DNA of 64,000 nucleotides from Polaromonas sp. (GCA_025362315.1 JANYGP010000071.1:186001-250000); one strand, 5' to 3'; positions 1 to 8,836 are shown, numbered from the stretch's first letter. Made by a program: numbers and translations. The notes: generated by a model from the letters alone, not told the origin.

Positions 1-20
1 CGACGACAGGGGGGAACCAC
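1..20 (-). other. Possible 5' end of the gene following era (truncated by window)
   Basis: A GTG at 20-18 on the minus strand lies two bases after the era stop and opens a frame that runs off the window. In many proteobacteria recO follows era, so recO is the natural expectation. Only six codons are visible and they show no RecO motif, so this is inference from position. Confidence 0.2.
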
Positions 21-21
21 G

Positions 22-1056
22 TCACTCATAACCAAAGGTTTTGACGCGCGCCTCGTCGTCGGCCCAGCCGGACCTGACTTTGACCCAGATTTCCAGAAAC
101 ACTTTATTGCCCGTCAGCGCCTCCAGCTCATGGCGGGCCTCGGTTCCCATGCGCTTGAGCTTTTCACCCTTGTCACCAATGACCATGCCTTTGTGGCCAT
201 CCCGCTCAACCACAATGGTGGCGGCAATCTTGCGCAGGTTGCCCTCCTGTTCGTATTTGTCAATGATGACGGTCGATGTGTAGGGCAGCTCGTCGCCGGT
301 CAGGCGAAACAGCTTTTCACGGATCATTTCAGCGGCCATAAAACGGTCGCTGCGGTCGGTTAGGGCGTCGGCATCGTGCATCCACGGCTGCTGGGGCAAA
401 TACTTTTCACAGATGCCAAACACGCGCTCGACGTCTTTAGCACTGTTGGCAGACATCGGAACAAACTCGGCAAAGTCGCGTTTGGTCTGCATCATTTGCA
501 ACCACGGCGCGATGTCGCCGCGCCGGTGAATCAGGTCAAACTTGTTGGCCAGCAAAATGGCAGGCGTGCCAGGCGGCAGCAGGCCAAGTACCTTCTCATC
601 GGCCTGGTTGAACTGACCGGCCTCGACCACAAACACAATCAGGTCTACATCGTTGACAGTGCCGACGACGGTTCTGTTCAGTGAGCGATTCAGTGCATTG
701 CCGTGACGGGTCTGAAACCCGGGTGTGTCCACAAACACAAACTGGGACGCACCCACTGTTTTCATGCCAGTGATGCGGTGGCGTGTGGTTTGGGCCTTGC
801 GGGAGGTGATGCTGACCTTTTGCCCCACCAGTGCATTCAAAAGGGTTGATTTGCCCACGTTGGGTTTGCCAACAATGGCTATCAGGCCGCAGCGCTGAGC
901 GTCAATTGGCGGCGTGCCAGGCGTGCCAGCAGTTAAAGCATCACCAGCAGGCGCTGTGCTGGCACGTTTTGAAAACGCCCTGACCATCATGGCCTCCACA
1001 GCTGCAGCCTGCGTGTTGGCAGCCACTTCTTCGAGGGTCAGTTTTTTCTCGCTCAT
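22..1056 (-). CDS. era: GTPase Era (ribosome assembly, 16S rRNA binding)
   Basis: Era is an essential GTPase that binds the 3' end of 16S rRNA and helps mature the 30S subunit at the membrane/cytosol interface. The protein (344 aa) shows the G1 loop GKPNVGKST near residue 63, the G3 motif DTPGF, the G4 motif NKFD, and a C-terminal KH domain with the [11 protein letters not shown] loop. It is about 45 residues longer than usual Era because of a low-complexity N-terminal extension rich in Ala, Thr, Gly and Pro. An internal Met pair at residues 23-24 is an alternative start. The ATG at 1056 overlaps the rnc stop by 4 nt (ATGA), which supports the long form and translational coupling. Identity is certain; the start is less so. 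Confidence 0.96.
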   Translation of the reverse strand: MSEKKLTLEEVAANTQAAAVEAMMVRAFSKRASTAPAGDALTAGTPGTPPIDAQRCGLIAIVGKPNVGKSTLLNALVGQKVSITSRKAQTTRHRITGMKTVGASQFVFVDTPGFQTRHGNALNRSLNRTVVGTVNDVDLIVFVVEAGQFNQADEKVLGLLPPGTPAILLANKFDLIHRRGDIAPWLQMMQTKRDFAEFVPMSANSAKDVERVFGICEKYLPQQPWMHDADALTDRSDRFMAAEMIREKLFRLTGDELPYTSTVIIDKYEQEGNLRKIAATIVVERDGHKGMVIGDKGEKLKRMGTEARHELEALTGNKVFLEIWVKVRSGWADDEARVKTFGYE

Positions 1057-1748
1057 AAGGTCTTGATGTATGCCAGCATGACAGCTGCAGCAGCCTGCTC
1101 GCCAGCCCGGCGTGAATTTCCAATGCCGCGTTCAGCGTGCCTGAATTCGATGATTTCACACTCCACATCGAATGTCTGTTTGTGCGCTGCACCTTCGGTG
1201 CCGACAATGCGGTAGATCGGCAAATTCATTTTTCGGCCTTGCAGCCATTCCTGTAATTCAGTCTTTGGGTCCTTGCCAATGGCATCCATGCGGGCATTGA
1301 TTTCAACATTTTTAAACAGGCGCTGCACCAGGGCCGAGGCTGTTTCAAAACCTGCATCCAGGTACACCGCACCAATGACCGCTTCTAGCGCATCAGCCAG
1401 AATGGAAGGCCGCTTTTGCCCACCTGACTTGGCTTCGCCCTCACCCAGACGCAGGAGATTGGGCAAACCAAGCGCGACAGCAGCCTGATGCAGTGTCTCC
1501 TGCTTGACCAGATTTGCACGGGCTCGCGACAAATCCCCTTCTGCCAGCTGATCCAGGCGTTCGTACAGCAATCCGGCAACCGCCAGATTCAATACAGAAT
1601 CACCCAAAAACTCCAGGCGCTCATTGTGGTCGGATGAAAAGCTGCGATGTGTAACGGCCTGCAGCAGCAAACCGGGCGCAGAAAACTCATGCTCAAGGCG
1701 CTTTTGCAGCCCTGGCAGACCTGCGCTGGACGCTGTGCTGTCCCGCAC
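1053..1748 (-). CDS. rnc: Ribonuclease III
   Basis: RNase III cleaves double-stranded RNA during rRNA maturation and mRNA turnover. The protein (231 aa) carries the family signature [17 protein letters not shown] near residue 43, with the acidic residues that bind the catalytic metal. A second acidic cluster ([15 protein letters not shown]) and a C-terminal dsRNA-binding domain beginning near [11 protein letters not shown] follow. The length is typical. The start is GTG at 1748, immediately after the TAA of the upstream DUF4845 gene with no gap, and the 3' end overlaps era by 4 nt. The order lepB-DUF4845-rnc-era is the standard operon in betaproteobacteria. Confidence 0.97.
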   Translation of the reverse strand: MRDSTASSAGLPGLQKRLEHEFSAPGLLLQAVTHRSFSSDHNERLEFLGDSVLNLAVAGLLYERLDQLAEGDLSRARANLVKQETLHQAAVALGLPNLLRLGEGEAKSGGQKRPSILADALEAVIGAVYLDAGFETASALVQRLFKNVEINARMDAIGKDPKTELQEWLQGRKMNLPIYRIVGTEGAAHKQTFDVECEIIEFRHAERGIGNSRRAGEQAAAAVMLAYIKTL

Positions 1749-2099
1749 TTATTTTGAGCGGCCGGAGTACTTCAGCAGCAAGTAGGCAGGGCCGCCCAAA
1801 TGAATTTCCTTGCTGTAAGCAAACGCCACAACCGTTTTTTCACCTTCTTTGGTCACTTCAAGATCTTTGCCAGCGATCGATTTGATATCGTCAATGTCCC
1901 GGGCTTTGTCAAAGATCTTGCGAACCTCAGCCACTGTTCCGCCATCTTTGGATTTGTTGGCTGCCTTGTCAATTGCCTGGTATTCAACGAGTGTGGGAAA
2001 GACCTGTGCTGCAACAATACCGGCAAACACAAGTATGCCGCCTACAAACAAAAGACCGATAAAAGATACGCCGCGCTGGCTGGTTTTAAAACGGGTCAT
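1749..2099 (-). CDS. DUF4845 family small membrane-anchored protein
   Basis: This 116-residue protein has a basic N-terminus followed by one hydrophobic segment (FIGLLFVGGILVFAGIVAA, residues 13-31) and a soluble tail of about 85 residues, so it is probably a single-pass inner-membrane protein with a periplasmic domain. Small proteins of the DUF4845 family regularly sit between lepB and rnc in beta- and gammaproteobacteria. Their function is not established. The N-terminus resembles a pilin-like leader (QRGVSFIGLL), but there is no canonical GFxxxE prepilin site. The stop abuts the rnc GTG, so the two are very likely co-translated. Confidence 0.85.
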   Translation of the reverse strand: MTRFKTSQRGVSFIGLLFVGGILVFAGIVAAQVFPTLVEYQAIDKAANKSKDGGTVAEVRKIFDKARDIDDIKSIAGKDLEVTKEGEKTVVAFAYSKEIHLGGPAYLLLKYSGRSK

Positions 2100-2126
2100 T
2101 TTTTTCCATTCAAGGGTTATCGGTCA

Positions 2127-2162
2127 CAGTCACTCAATCGCTCAATCAGTCAATCAGTCAGC
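2127..2162. repeat. Degenerate tetranucleotide (CANT) tandem repeat
   Basis: Nine successive 4-mers of the form CAGT, CACT, CAAT or a one-base variant fill the spacer between lepB and the DUF4845 gene. A related short run lies over the 3' end of fis (53563-53582). Its small size and impurity suggest an old slippage tract, and no hairpin or terminator is evident. Confidence 0.7.
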
Positions 2163-2204
2163 TGGTCCGCTTGTCAATTAGCAGGCCATGCATTTAGTTT
2201 GTCA

Positions 2205-3203
2205 TCAGTCAAACGATCCAATGCGTTTGAGGTTTCCAAAATTCATCCAGACAAAAAACGCTTTGCCAACAATATTTTTGTCCGGCACAAAACCCCAGTA
2301 ACGGGAATCGAGCGAATTGTCTCGGTTGTCACCCATCATGAAGTAATGGCCTTCGGGCACCTTGCAGACAACGCCTTCGCTGCTGTACCGACAGTTTTGC
2401 TTGTTCGGAAAATCCATGACTTCCCGCTCATCAATGCCGCTGCGGCGGTCATCGTCATTGAGCAGTCGGTATTTTTTGCCAGCACCAGTTGTTTCTTCAA
2501 ACTGTTTTGAATACCGCAAGGTATCTTCATCAAAAAAGTCGGCCAAAGCCGTTTTTTCAAGTGGTTTGCCATTGACGGTCAACTTCTTGTTCAGATAAGC
2601 CACTTCGTCGCCAGGCAAGCCAACCACCCGCTTGATGTAGTCAAGACTGGGCTTGGGCGGGTAACGAAACACCATCACGTCGCCCCGCTGCGGGTTGTTG
2701 TTGTCCAGAATCTTTTGGTTGATAACCGGCAACCGCACGCCGTAATGAAATTTGTTGACCAGTATCAAGTCGTTGATCAACAAGGTCGGAATCATCGAGC
2801 CGGACGGGATTTTGAAGGGCTCAAACAAGAACGAGCGCAACAAGAAAACCACCAAAATGACGGGAAAGAGCCCTGCCGTCCAGTCGAGCCACCAAGGCTG
2901 CATGATGATGCGGGTTTTCGCTTCCGCTGTGTCAGTGTCAACCCTGGCAATGCCCATTTTGCTCAGTTCAGCATGACGCTGTGCAGTTGCTGCATCCAGC
3001 GCCTGCGCCTGGGCGTGCCGTTGTGGCAAAAAGTAAAAGCGCTCGGCCAGCCAGTAAATACCAGTCACCACAGCCGCCAAAAACAGCAGCAATGAAAAAT
3101 TGCCATTTACCAGACCAAAATACCAGGCCGCACCGTAGCCAACAAATGCCGCCAGCACCACTGCCGTGATGCCGCTCATTGATTTCGTGATCGCAGTGCC
3201 CAT
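2205..3203 (-). CDS. lepB: Signal peptidase I
   Basis: LepB removes signal peptides from proteins exported by Sec and Tat. The protein (332 aa) has two N-terminal membrane segments (near residues 10-28 and 34-52), a third hydrophobic segment just before the catalytic domain, the serine motif PSGSMIPTLLINDLILVNKF, and the lysine motif DYIKRVVGLPGDEV containing the general base. The box MGDNRDNSLDSRYWGFVP lies near the C-terminus. I chose the ATG at 3203 because its A is the last base of the lepA TGA (TGATG overlap). An in-frame TTG one codon upstream is possible but less likely. The lepA-lepB pairing is classical. Confidence 0.97.
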   Translation of the reverse strand: MGTAITKSMSGITAVVLAAFVGYGAAWYFGLVNGNFSLLLFLAAVVTGIYWLAERFYFLPQRHAQAQALDAATAQRHAELSKMGIARVDTDTAEAKTRIIMQPWWLDWTAGLFPVILVVFLLRSFLFEPFKIPSGSMIPTLLINDLILVNKFHYGVRLPVINQKILDNNNPQRGDVMVFRYPPKPSLDYIKRVVGLPGDEVAYLNKKLTVNGKPLEKTALADFFDEDTLRYSKQFEETTGAGKKYRLLNDDDRRSGIDEREVMDFPNKQNCRYSSEGVVCKVPEGHYFMMGDNRDNSLDSRYWGFVPDKNIVGKAFFVWMNFGNLKRIGSFD

Positions 3204-5014
3204 CAATCTTCTACCTGCAAAATAGCCAGGAATGCCTCTTGAGGCACTTCAACCGATCCAATTTGTTTCATGCGTTTTTTACCCGCTTTTTGTTTTTCAA
3301 GGAGCTTGCGTTTGCGTGAAATATCGCCGCCGTAACACTTGGCGATCACGTTCTTACGCAGCGCTTTGATTGTCTCACGCGCAATCACGTTGGCGCCAAT
3401 TGCCGCCTGAATGGCAACGTCAAACTGCTGGCGCGAAATGATCTCGCGCATTTTGGCCACAACAGCGCGGCCACGATAAGCCGATTGGCTGCGGTGCACG
3501 ATGATCGACAGCGCATCGACCTTTTCGCCATTGAGCAAGATGTCGACCTTCACCACATCGGATGCGCGAAATTCCTTGAAGGTGTAATCCATCGACGCAT
3601 AGCCGCGCGACACCGATTTGAGCTTGTCAAAAAAGTCAAGGACGATTTCGCCCAGCGGCATTTCATACGTCAGCATGACCTGCTTGCCGTGGTAAGCCAT
3701 ATTCAGCTGCACGCCACGCTTTTGGTTGGCCAGCGTCATGACGGCGCCCACATAGTCTTGCGGCATATAAAGATGCACAGTGACGATGGGTTCGCGGATT
3801 TCGTTGACACGCCCGGCGTCCGGAATTTTTGAAGGATTTTCAACTTTGATCACTGTGCCGTCGGCCTGCATAACTTCATACACCACGCTTGGCGCGGTGG
3901 TGATCAGGTCCTGGTCAAATTCGCGCTCCAGCCGCTCCTGCACAATTTCCATGTGCAGCAGCCCCAGAAACCCGCACCTGAAACCAAAGCCCAGCGCCTC
4001 ACTGACCTCGGGCTCGTAATGCAACGATGCATCATTGAGCTTGAGTTTTTCAAGCGCGTCGCGCAAGGATTCGTATTCGCTGGCTTCCGAAGGGTACAAA
4101 CCCGCAAAAACCGCCGGTTGAATTTCCTTGAAGCCGGGCAGTGCTTCAGTCGCTGTAAAAGCCAAACCGCCGCTGCCTGCCTTGACACGTGTGATGGTGT
4201 CACCGACCCGGGCGGCCTGCAGCTCCTTGATACCGGCAATCACAAAACCGACCTCACCCGCTTCCAGCGATGGACGCGATTCATTGTGCGGCGTGAACAC
4301 GCCCAGCTGCTCGGCGTTGTACATGGCCTCGCTCGCCATCAGTTTGATGCGATCGCCTTTGACCAGCCGGCCGTCGACGACACGCACCAACATCACCACA
4401 CCGGTATACGAGTCGTACCAGCTGTCGATGATCATTGCGCGAAGCGGCGCATCCGGGTTACCTTTGGGGGCAGGAATGCGCGCAACAACGGCCTCCAGAA
4501 TTTCATCAATGCCCATGCCGGTTTTGGCGCTGCAGGCAATCGCGTCGGTGGCATCAATGCCAATGACTTCTTCAATTTCTTTTTTGGCATTGTCAGGATC
4601 TGCCTGCGGTAAATCCATTTTGTTGAGCACGGGCACGACTTCAACTTTCAGGTCAAGCGCGGTGTAGCAATTGGCCACGGTTTGTGCTTCAACACCTTGC
4701 GACGCATCCACCACCAGCAACGCGCCTTCACATGCAGACAACGAACGGCTCACTTCATATGAAAAATCAACGTGTCCTGGTGTATCGATCAAATTAAGGT
4801 TGTAGATCTGTCCGTCAAGTGCCTTGTATTTGAGCGCAGCGGTCTGCGCCTTGATGGTTATCCCACGCTCTTTTTCAATGTCCATTGAATCGAGAACCTG
4901 CGCGCTCATCTCCCGGTCCTGCAAACCGCCACACCGTTGAATGAGTCTGTCTGCAAGTGTGGATTTGCCGTGATCAATGTGCGCAATGATCGAAAAATTT
5001 CTGATGTGATTCAT
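3203..5014 (-). CDS. lepA: Elongation factor 4 (LepA), ribosome back-translocase
   Basis: LepA is a translational GTPase that resembles EF-G and acts on stalled or mistranslocated ribosomes, and it has a role in initiation and 30S biogenesis. The 603-residue protein begins with the standard N-terminus [19 protein letters not shown] containing the P-loop. It continues with [16 protein letters not shown] (G3) and NKMDLP (G4), and ends with the LepA-specific C-terminal domain ([18 protein letters not shown]). The ATG at 5014 is preferred over an in-frame TTG directly upstream because it gives the conserved N-terminus. It heads the lepA-lepB-DUF4845-rnc-era operon, downstream of a 0.55 kb gene-free region. 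Confidence 0.98.
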   Translation of the reverse strand: MNHIRNFSIIAHIDHGKSTLADRLIQRCGGLQDREMSAQVLDSMDIEKERGITIKAQTAALKYKALDGQIYNLNLIDTPGHVDFSYEVSRSLSACEGALLVVDASQGVEAQTVANCYTALDLKVEVVPVLNKMDLPQADPDNAKKEIEEVIGIDATDAIACSAKTGMGIDEILEAVVARIPAPKGNPDAPLRAMIIDSWYDSYTGVVMLVRVVDGRLVKGDRIKLMASEAMYNAEQLGVFTPHNESRPSLEAGEVGFVIAGIKELQAARVGDTITRVKAGSGGLAFTATEALPGFKEIQPAVFAGLYPSEASEYESLRDALEKLKLNDASLHYEPEVSEALGFGFRCGFLGLLHMEIVQERLEREFDQDLITTAPSVVYEVMQADGTVIKVENPSKIPDAGRVNEIREPIVTVHLYMPQDYVGAVMTLANQKRGVQLNMAYHGKQVMLTYEMPLGEIVLDFFDKLKSVSRGYASMDYTFKEFRASDVVKVDILLNGEKVDALSIIVHRSQSAYRGRAVVAKMREIISRQQFDVAIQAAIGANVIARETIKALRKNVIAKCYGGDISRKRKLLEKQKAGKKRMKQIGSVEVPQEAFLAILQVED

Positions 5015-5079
5015 CAACGAAAACGCCTAAGTGCTTGAAAGTATTGCGAACAATGACATGATCATTCGCGGCAGAACAT

Positions 5080-5110
5080 AAAAAAGGGCGCGTCGGTTTG
5101 CGACGCGCCC
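5080..5110 (-). terminator. Strong intrinsic terminator (minus strand)
   Basis: A perfect 10-bp GC stem (5086-5095 pairing with 5101-5110, five-base loop) is followed on the minus strand by six T residues. No protein gene ends just upstream of it; mucD ends at 5584 with its own weaker hairpin. It therefore either ends a long mucD 3' UTR or belongs to a small transcript. Confidence 0.8.
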
Positions 5111-5143
5111 TGAACCAACAATCTATGGCAACTGCTATGTTGG
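5080..5143 (-). ncRNA. Candidate small RNA of about 64 nt upstream of lepA
   Basis: On the minus strand a TACAAT -10-like hexamer (5155-5150) would place a start near 5143. The transcript would begin at once with a hairpin (5143-5138 pairing with 5120-5115, CCAACA/TGTTGG) and end in the strong terminator at 5110-5080. No convincing -35 box is seen 17 bp upstream (CCGTTC), and no ORF fits. The compact layout is typical of a small regulatory RNA, but there is no homology evidence, and the hairpins could be part of the lepA leader or the mucD trailer. Confidence 0.4.
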
Positions 5144-5223
5144 ATCTTCATTGTAGGCAAAAAGCGAGCAGCGAACGGTCCCGAATTTTCCATTTTTGAG
5201 TCGTTGCAGGGCAGCAACAGGAT

Positions 5224-5313
5224 TTTTATACACAAGTTATGCACAATTTAATTAGAACAACTCTGGACAACTTGTGGGTGATCTGTGGAGAGAATCAGAA
5301 TAACTCTGAATAA
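5224..5313. promoter_or_regulatory. Phased array of DnaA-box-like 9-mers in the lepA-mucD spacer
   Basis: Two exact TTATNCACA boxes lie at 5226-5234 (TTATACACA) and 5237-5245 (TTATGCACA), 11 bp apart. They are followed by five reverse-oriented near-boxes related to TGTGNATAA at 5262, 5273, 5284, 5295 and 5305, each with one or two mismatches. All are spaced 10-11 bp, about one helical turn. The next 90 bp (about 5320-5410) is very AT-rich. This is the architecture of a DnaA-binding region. It is not next to dnaA or dnaN, so a titration, regulatory or secondary site is as likely as a true origin. The rest of the spacer 5018-5583 holds the candidate small RNA and no protein gene that I can support. 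Confidence 0.5.
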
Positions 5314-5496
5314 CTTGAAAACTCAGATTTTAGTGGGTTTTATATTTCAAATAATTTTCAACCGCATTGAATTTATGTATTTGAGTTATATCAATAACAT
5401 TTTACAAACGCGTAAGTGAGTAAGTGCCCACAACCCGCTGGTCATTAACCGAAAATAAATTGACAGACAATGACGGCGAAAACGTCTTTTTCAGGC

Positions 5497-5519
5497 AAAG
5501 ACCCCGCCCCTCTGGCGGG
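5497..5519 (-). terminator. mucD: Probable terminator of mucD
   Basis: A CCCGCC/GGCGGG stem (5503-5508 with 5514-5519) is followed on the minus strand by a short T-rich run (TCTTT). It lies 65 bases past the mucD stop. The T tract is poor, so the hairpin may be only partly effective. Confidence 0.4.
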
Positions 5520-5583
5520 TATCGAGCTTGATTTCAGACTGCTTTGCCCATCAAATTCAAATTTCTGATTCCAGCTTGCAAGA

Positions 5584-7050
5584 TCAGCGCACCGGCCGAA
5601 TCAGCACATACTGGGCCAGTTCACCGCGTCTGAAAAGCAGATTGGCAGCCTTGGTTTTGTCCAGTTTGCCAAGTGCAGTTTCAAACTCCTTGACGTTGGC
5701 AACTTCCGTGTTGGCAATCGCAATGATCACATCGCCTTCACGCAAGCCAGCCCGGGCAGCGGCGCCATCTGCAGCATCCACCTTCACGCCGCCTTTGATT
5801 TTCAATTCCTTTTTGACGGCATCGGTGATGTCGCTCACCACCAGTCCCAGCACTTGAGCCGGGCCAGCGACTGGCGGCTTGACTTCTGGCGCCGAAGCTT
5901 TGCGTGCAGGTTTTTCTGCTTCAACTTCTGCCACCACAACCGTGAAGTCTCTGCTGGTGCCGCGCCGGAACACTGTGACCACTGATTTTGTGCCGGGCTT
6001 GACATTGCCCACCAAACGCGGCAAGTCACTGGATTTTTCAATTTGCTTGCCGTCAAATTTGGTGATGATGTCGCCCGCCTCGATACCGGCTTTTTCTGCC
6101 GGCGCGCCACTTTCAACACCACGCACCAATGCACCTTGCGGCCGACCCAGGCCAATGGACTCTGCAATTTCTTTGCTGACCTGGTCAATCTGCACACCAA
6201 TGCGGCCGCGTGTCACGCGGCCTGTGCTGCGCAGCTGGTCAGCCACGCGGGTGGCTTCATCCATCGGAATCGCAAATGAAATGCCCTGAAATCCACCTGA
6301 TCGTGAATAAATCTGGCTGTTGATGCCAATGACTTCACCGCGCATGTTGATCAGTGGCCCGCCTGAATTGCCTGGATTGATGGCCACGTCCGTTTGAATA
6401 AAAGGCAAGTAGTCGCCCGTGTCGCGTTGCTTGGCACTGACGATGCCTGCTGTCACGGTGTTTTCAAGGCCAAACGGCGAGCCAATGGCCATGACCCACT
6501 CGCCAACACGGATGCGGCTAGTGTCACCAATCTTGACGGCCGGTAAACCTGTGGCTTCAATCTTGACCACCGCCACATCGCTGCGTTTGTCAGCACCAAT
6601 GATTTTGGCTTTGAACTCGCGGTTGTCTGTCAGGGTAACGATGACTTCATCAGCGCCTTCGACCACATGCGCGTTGGTCATCACAAAACCGTCAGATGTC
6701 AGGATAAAACCGGATCCCACACCACGCGGTTGTGCGTCTTCTTGCGGTGAGGGTGCCCGATCCGAACGTGGGCCGCGCGGCATGTTGGGCGGAACCGGTA
6801 TGCCAAAACGGCGAAAGAACTCCAGCATCTGTTCATCAACACCACCGCCAGCTGCTGCAACCTTGGCTTTTTCAGACGTGCGAATGTTGACCACCGAAGG
6901 ACTGACCTGCTCCACCAGATCGGTAAAGTCAGGCAAAGTGCGGTTTTGTGCCCAGACCGGTGTCACCACTGCAGCCGATGCCAGAATGAACGCACCAAGC
7001 ACAAGAGCTGATGCGCCGGAAACCCATGACTTTTTCTTAAATACAAACAT
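5584..7050 (-). CDS. mucD: Periplasmic serine protease of the HtrA/DegP family (MucD)
   Basis: This is a Do-type protease that degrades misfolded envelope proteins and dampens the RpoE response. The protein (488 aa) has a Sec signal peptide of about 34 residues ending in VWAQ and a trypsin-like domain with the triad His in TNAHVV, Asp in RSDVAVVKI and Ser in GNSGGPL. Two PDZ domains follow (about residues 275-365 and 395-480). A Pro/Arg-rich loop near residue 90-110 resembles the regulatory LA loop. It closes the rpoE-rseA-rseB-mucD cluster as in Pseudomonas algU-mucABD, which favours the MucD name. A terminator-like hairpin separates it from rseB, so it may also have its own promoter. Confidence 0.96.
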   Translation of the reverse strand: MFVFKKKSWVSGASALVLGAFILASAAVVTPVWAQNRTLPDFTDLVEQVSPSVVNIRTSEKAKVAAAGGGVDEQMLEFFRRFGIPVPPNMPRGPRSDRAPSPQEDAQPRGVGSGFILTSDGFVMTNAHVVEGADEVIVTLTDNREFKAKIIGADKRSDVAVVKIEATGLPAVKIGDTSRIRVGEWVMAIGSPFGLENTVTAGIVSAKQRDTGDYLPFIQTDVAINPGNSGGPLINMRGEVIGINSQIYSRSGGFQGISFAIPMDEATRVADQLRSTGRVTRGRIGVQIDQVSKEIAESIGLGRPQGALVRGVESGAPAEKAGIEAGDIITKFDGKQIEKSSDLPRLVGNVKPGTKSVVTVFRRGTSRDFTVVVAEVEAEKPARKASAPEVKPPVAGPAQVLGLVVSDITDAVKKELKIKGGVKVDAADGAAARAGLREGDVIIAIANTEVANVKEFETALGKLDKTKAANLLFRRGELAQYVLIRPVR

Positions 7051-7084
7051 CGTGAACCTTGTTAAATTAAATAATTCAAGTGAC

Positions 7085-7130
7085 TAAAAAAAACGGTCGG
7101 GGAAAATAACGAAAGCTTTGGTACGACCGG
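7085..7130 (-). terminator. Terminator-like hairpin between rseB and mucD
   Basis: On the minus strand, CGGTCG (7129-7124) can pair with CGACCG (7099-7094) and is followed by a run of at least eight T residues (7093-7085). The loop is long (24 nt), so termination may be partial and part of rseB transcription may read into mucD. Confidence 0.45.
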
Positions 7131-7133
7131 CAG

Positions 7134-8165
7134 TTATTTTTTTCGTTCCAGGCCGCCAGCAAATTGTTTCAAGGTCATCAAGGGCACTTCACCCATTGCT
7201 GTCAACCAGAAGTTGCCCAGCTGCCGTGTCATGGTGTTTGTCGCACCCATTGACATGCTGGACTCTTTGCCATGGCGCTGGCGGTCAAATGGCTCGACAA
7301 ACAGCGAGACAGATGCCAGTCCATCAGAAAACACCCATTGCATGGGCTCGTCAGCCATTGCTGCAGTCTGCGAGGTTGCTGCAGGACGCTTGTAGCAACT
7401 CATGGGCTTGAAACCCGCGGCAGGCGTTTTTAAAACCCATCCCTCAGCGCTGGCGGATGTTTTCACCAGCACAGGCTGCTCAACTTTATAGCCGTCAACT
7501 TTGCCCATCATTTGCAGCAGTTTGTCCATCTTGACGGGCGCGTCCAGCTGCAGTTCTGAAAACGCAGCTTGCTCCAGCACCTTGCCATCTGCATCCAGCG
7601 TTTGCAGCTTGACAATCAAGCCCTTTTTTTGCTCGGTCCACACCCGGTAGCCAAAGCGCAGGTTGTCTTTGGCAACCAGCTGGGCGACGTCAGAGTCCAG
7701 GCCTGCAATCCGTTCAACGCCTTCAGGCTTGAGCTTGTAAAACTCTGCAATCCGGTGGTCTGGGGACTGCACCAGCTCGGGAAACGAGCTGGAGATGTCA
7801 CGCTTTTCCTGGCGAACCACTTTTTGATCTGGCAAAAAAGTCACCAGCTTGTCGTTGTGCCTGAAGGTTGAGCGAGGCGCACCGGTGAGGGTTTCAATGC
7901 GCTCCATCTGCTGGCCGCTGTCGCAAACATGCCAGATCTTGGCGCTTTGCATTTGCCCGCCAGACGACACCACGTAGGTGCCAATGTAGGTCCGGTTTCG
8001 CGACGCCTCGTGCATGCGCAGCAACCAGTCATTCAGGCTTTTGCCGTCTGATGTAGCCGCCTGTGCAGGCGCTGACGCAGGCTGCACATTTTGGGCCGCT
8101 ACTAAATTAATAGCTGTTTGCGCACATAATACAAAGGCTACAAGGCTAAGTTGCTTAAAATTCAT
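7134..8165 (-). CDS. rseB: Sigma-E regulatory protein RseB/MucB (periplasmic)
   Basis: RseB binds the periplasmic part of the anti-sigma factor RseA and senses lipid or LPS stress, protecting RseA from proteolysis. The 343-residue protein has a signal peptide (residues 1 to about 24), then the MucB/RseB N-terminal lipoprotein-binding fold starting near DWLLRMHEASRNRTYIGTYV, and a C-terminal domain with a Cys near residue 257. The hydrophobic core of the signal peptide is encoded by a copy of the dispersed repeat described elsewhere in this list (8097-8147), which is unusual. It lies directly downstream of rseA in the stress operon. Confidence 0.94.
   Translation of the reverse strand: MNFKQLSLVAFVLCAQTAINLVAAQNVQPASAPAQAATSDGKSLNDWLLRMHEASRNRTYIGTYVVSSGGQMQSAKIWHVCDSGQQMERIETLTGAPRSTFRHNDKLVTFLPDQKVVRQEKRDISSSFPELVQSPDHRIAEFYKLKPEGVERIAGLDSDVAQLVAKDNLRFGYRVWTEQKKGLIVKLQTLDADGKVLEQAAFSELQLDAPVKMDKLLQMMGKVDGYKVEQPVLVKTSASAEGWVLKTPAAGFKPMSCYKRPAATSQTAAMADEPMQWVFSDGLASVSLFVEPFDRQRHGKESSMSMGATNTMTRQLGNFWLTAMGEVPLMTLKQFAGGLERKK
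8097..8147 (-). repeat. Dispersed protein-coding repeat, copy A (in rseB signal peptide)
   Basis: About 50 bp containing the core TAGCTGTTTGCGC and the flank AAAGGCTACAAGGCT matches the other copies. Read on the rseB strand it encodes LVAFVLCAQTAINLVAAQ, the same frame as the copies in sppA, hemD, rne and the photolyase-like gene. Confidence 0.75.
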
Positions 8166-8207
8166 GTGACTTTCAGCTTTTTGGGTGTGCCGGGCTCAAC
8201 GCTGGCT

Positions 8208-8831
8208 TTAACGCTGGCCATTTGACTTCGGCTCGAAACCGGCATTGCGCAAAAAACCCGATGGTGCCTGCAGCGATGTGCCGCCCAGCTGTTTGTGGGC
8301 AGTCAGCAATTCTTCCAGTCGGGCATCCCGAACCATCAGGCCCTCCGGGGACGTCACCACCCGCTCAGTTGATGACGTTGTGTTTTGCGCCAATTGCGCC
8401 TCAAGGCTGGGTTGCATTGTTCCCGCAAAGCTCCACGCAAGAACCGCCGCGGCACCAAACGATGACAAGCCAGCCACCATCTTCCAGCGAAACGTTGCAT
8501 CATTGGCAGCTGCTGCTTGAGGTTTTGCGAGCGCTTGATCGGGCAAGGGCATGCCAATATTTTTTGGCTGGACAATGTTTTCAGCCTCCAAACGCATCGC
8601 CAGACGCCGCAAAAATTCTGGATCAGCACCCTTGCCTGCGCCTGATACCTGCATATCGGGGGCTCTGAGCACAGCACCAATTGTCTGGTAAACATTCCAG
8701 TCAGACCGCAATCGGCCTTGTTGAAAATCATGCCCGGCTGTGTGCATGTCAAGCTCGCCATCGACCAGCGCAGACAGTGACTCGGCAAGGCTGTCTTGCG
8801 GTGCAGAAAAATTTACCTTTAGCTTTTCCAT
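8208..8831 (-). CDS. rseA: Anti-sigma-E factor RseA/MucA
   Basis: RseA is the single-pass inner-membrane anti-sigma factor that sequesters RpoE until proteolysis releases it. The 207-residue protein starts MEKLKVNFSAPQDSLAESL and then has the anti-sigma N-terminal domain (ESLSALVDGELDMHTAG...WNVYQTIGAVLR). A membrane segment lies near residues 115-135 (AGLSSFGAAAVLAWSFAG), followed by a periplasmic tail. I chose the ATG at 8831 because GGTGA sits six bases upstream; that SD overlaps the rpoE stop, implying coupling. An upstream in-frame ATG at 8843 overlaps rpoE and lacks an SD. Sequence similarity in this family is low, so the call rests on the fold signature and context. Confidence 0.9.
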   Translation of the reverse strand: MEKLKVNFSAPQDSLAESLSALVDGELDMHTAGHDFQQGRLRSDWNVYQTIGAVLRAPDMQVSGAGKGADPEFLRRLAMRLEAENIVQPKNIGMPLPDQALAKPQAAAANDATFRWKMVAGLSSFGAAAVLAWSFAGTMQPSLEAQLAQNTTSSTERVVTSPEGLMVRDARLEELLTAHKQLGGTSLQAPSGFLRNAGFEPKSNGQR

Positions 8832-8836
8832 AATTT

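Noticed and set aside
5062-5244. 60-codon frame in the lepA-mucD spacer
   Set aside because: It runs through the terminator and the DnaA boxes and has no family likeness.
5224-5410. Calling the region the chromosomal origin
   Set aside because: The neighbours (lepA, mucD) are not the usual origin genes in this order, and skew cannot be measured from the window alone.
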